Shown: positions 6,698 to 7,182 of the stretch, one piece after another | How the letters are laid out: each line of letters starts with the position of its first letter | How positions within the stretch are numbered: the stretch's first letter is position 1 | The notes under the pieces: generated by a model | Seen by the model: only the letters and a program-made list of their open reading frames with translations | What the model was told of the DNA's origin: nothing | Database searches by the model: none | DNA from: an uncultured Eubacteriales bacterium | GTDB taxonomy: Bacteria > Bacillota > Clostridia > Oscillospirales > Oscillospiraceae | DNA: 7,182 bases | Assembly: GCA_902461475.1 (NCBI GenBank) | Contig: CABPXX010000060.1 | Location: 1 to 7,182 of the forward strand | Reading direction: 5' to 3' | Program-made: the position numbers and the translations under genes

Positions 6698-6712
6698 AAT
6701 TCTTGCCCACGG

Positions 6713-6799
6713 GCCGGAGTGGCGGAATTGGCAGACGCCCGGGACTTAAAATCCCGTGGGAGAAATCCCGTGCCGGTTCGATCCCGGTCTCCGGCACCA
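6713..6799 (+). tRNA. tRNA-Leu (anticodon UAA)
   Basis: This is an 87-nt class II tRNA with encoded CCA. The acceptor GCCGGAG (6713-6719) pairs with CTCCGGC (6789-6795), discriminator A6796, then CCA. The anticodon stem CGGGA/TCCCG encloses the loop CTTAAAA, giving anticodon UAA, which reads UUA (and UUG by wobble). A GGGA-GAAA-TCCC hairpin forms the long variable arm and the T-loop is TTCGATC. UUA should be rare in this GC-rich genome. Confidence 0.97.
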
Positions 6800-6810
6800 C
6801 AACTTTATAT

Positions 6811-6887
<77 letters not shown>

Positions 6888-6918
6888 CATTGTGCGACCA
6901 AAAAAGATATCGCACCGG

Positions 6919-6952
6919 AAAACCCCGAAGCCACAACGGTTTCGGGGTTTTT
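6919..6952 (+). terminator. Terminator of the tRNA unit
   Basis: AAAACCCCGAAGCC (6919-6932) pairs with GGTTTCGGGGTTTT (6938-6951), one G-T wobble and an ACAAC loop, ending in a T run. It lies about 30 nt after tRNA-fMet. The A-rich upstream side would also allow some termination on the minus strand. Confidence 0.9.
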
Positions 6953-6977
6953 CGCATCCAATTTTGACTGCGCAAAA

Positions 6978-6991
6978 AAAAGATATCTTTT
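6978..6991. repeat. Perfect palindrome AAAAGATATCTTTT, with a direct copy of its left part at 6900
   Basis: AAAAGATATCTTTT is a 14-bp perfect palindrome. Its left part, AAAAAAGATATC, is repeated in the same orientation at 6900-6911, between tRNA-fMet and the terminator; the second copy is at 6976-6987. Its role is unknown. Confidence 0.6.
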
Positions 6992-7104
6992 CAGGCATCC
7001 CCCCATTGGTGAGGACTTGAACTAAATTCCGGCAGTTGTTCCCCCGTTTTCCGCCGTTGTTTTCAGAATTATTCCGCTCACAGCAAAAAATATTTTGTTA
7101 AATT

Positions 7105-7145
7105 TTTGTGAACAAAGTGGTTTGTACTATAGCAATTTTCACAAA
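7105..7145. repeat. Spaced inverted repeat, operator-like
   Basis: TTTGTGAA (7105-7112) and TTCACAAA (7138-7145) are perfect inverted half-sites separated by 25 nt. Between them are a smaller repeat, ACAAA-GTGG-TTTGT (7112-7125), and a -10-like TACTAT (7125-7130). No well-placed -35 is visible, so promoter function is uncertain. It could be an operator of a gene to the right. Confidence 0.35.
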
Positions 7146-7182
7146 TAGAGCACAGTACTTTAACTTTCCAGGAAAAGTGGTA

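Larger units (their letters stand above)
6953..7182. other. AT-rich intergenic region with no supported gene
   Basis: This stretch runs to the window edge and is clearly more AT-rich than the genes around it. No reading frame has a ribosome site or a recognisable product on either strand. It contains a perfect palindrome (6978-6991), a tRNA-3'-end-like fragment on the minus strand (about 7007-7023) and a spaced inverted repeat (7105-7145). It probably includes the control region of a gene that starts beyond the window. Confidence 0.6.

Noticed and set aside
7095..7130. Promoter with TTGTTA or TTGTGA as -35 and TACTAT as -10
   Set aside because: The spacers would be 24 or 13 nt, outside the workable range, so I list only the inverted repeat.

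Overview
The window looks like chromosomal DNA of a GC-rich, Gram-positive gut Clostridium, most likely Oscillospiraceae (Flavonifractor/Lawsonibacter/Oscillibacter type). The evidence is GC-rich coding DNA with C/G-ending codons, AT-rich sigma-A type promoters, strong AGGAGG ribosome sites, a sortase-type wall anchor, a lipoprotein binding protein and tRNA genes with encoded CCA ends. The taxonomic guess is inference. No phage, transposon or CRISPR structure is visible.

Layout, left to right. (1) 2-1141, +: the 3' part of a membrane protein that keeps the P1B-type ATPase layout but appears to have lost the catalytic signatures. It ends at a strong hairpin terminator (1166-1214). (2) 1313-3643, +: a monocistronic, secreted, wall-anchored GH3 beta-N-acetylhexosaminidase (NagZ type) with its own consensus promoter (1238-1267), signal peptide, intact Asp-His dyad and nucleophile, a FIVAR-like module, a Pro/Thr-rich stalk and a VPQTG sorting signal. 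(3) A bidirectional terminator (3656-3693) separates it from a convergent minus-strand operon. (4) Minus strand, reading 6584 to 3715: a divergent GreA-family factor, then a lipoprotein substrate-binding protein, a permease and a short ATPase of a NitT/TauT (SsuABC-like) ABC importer. The greA-SBP gap is 23 nt, and the SBP/permease and permease/ATPase genes overlap. (5) 6669-6952, +: a promoter, tRNA-Leu(UAA), initiator tRNA-fMet(CAU) and a terminator. The tRNA promoter and the putative greA promoter diverge from a shared A/T palindrome. (6) 6953-7182: AT-rich intergenic DNA with short palindromes and no supported gene.

Together: the GH3 enzyme probably trims GlcNAc-containing muropeptides or host glycans at the cell surface. 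The importer takes up an unidentified small, possibly sulfonate-, nitrate- or pyrimidine-like solute, and appears transcriptionally tied to a Gre factor. The most unusual item is the degenerate P-type ATPase at the left edge.
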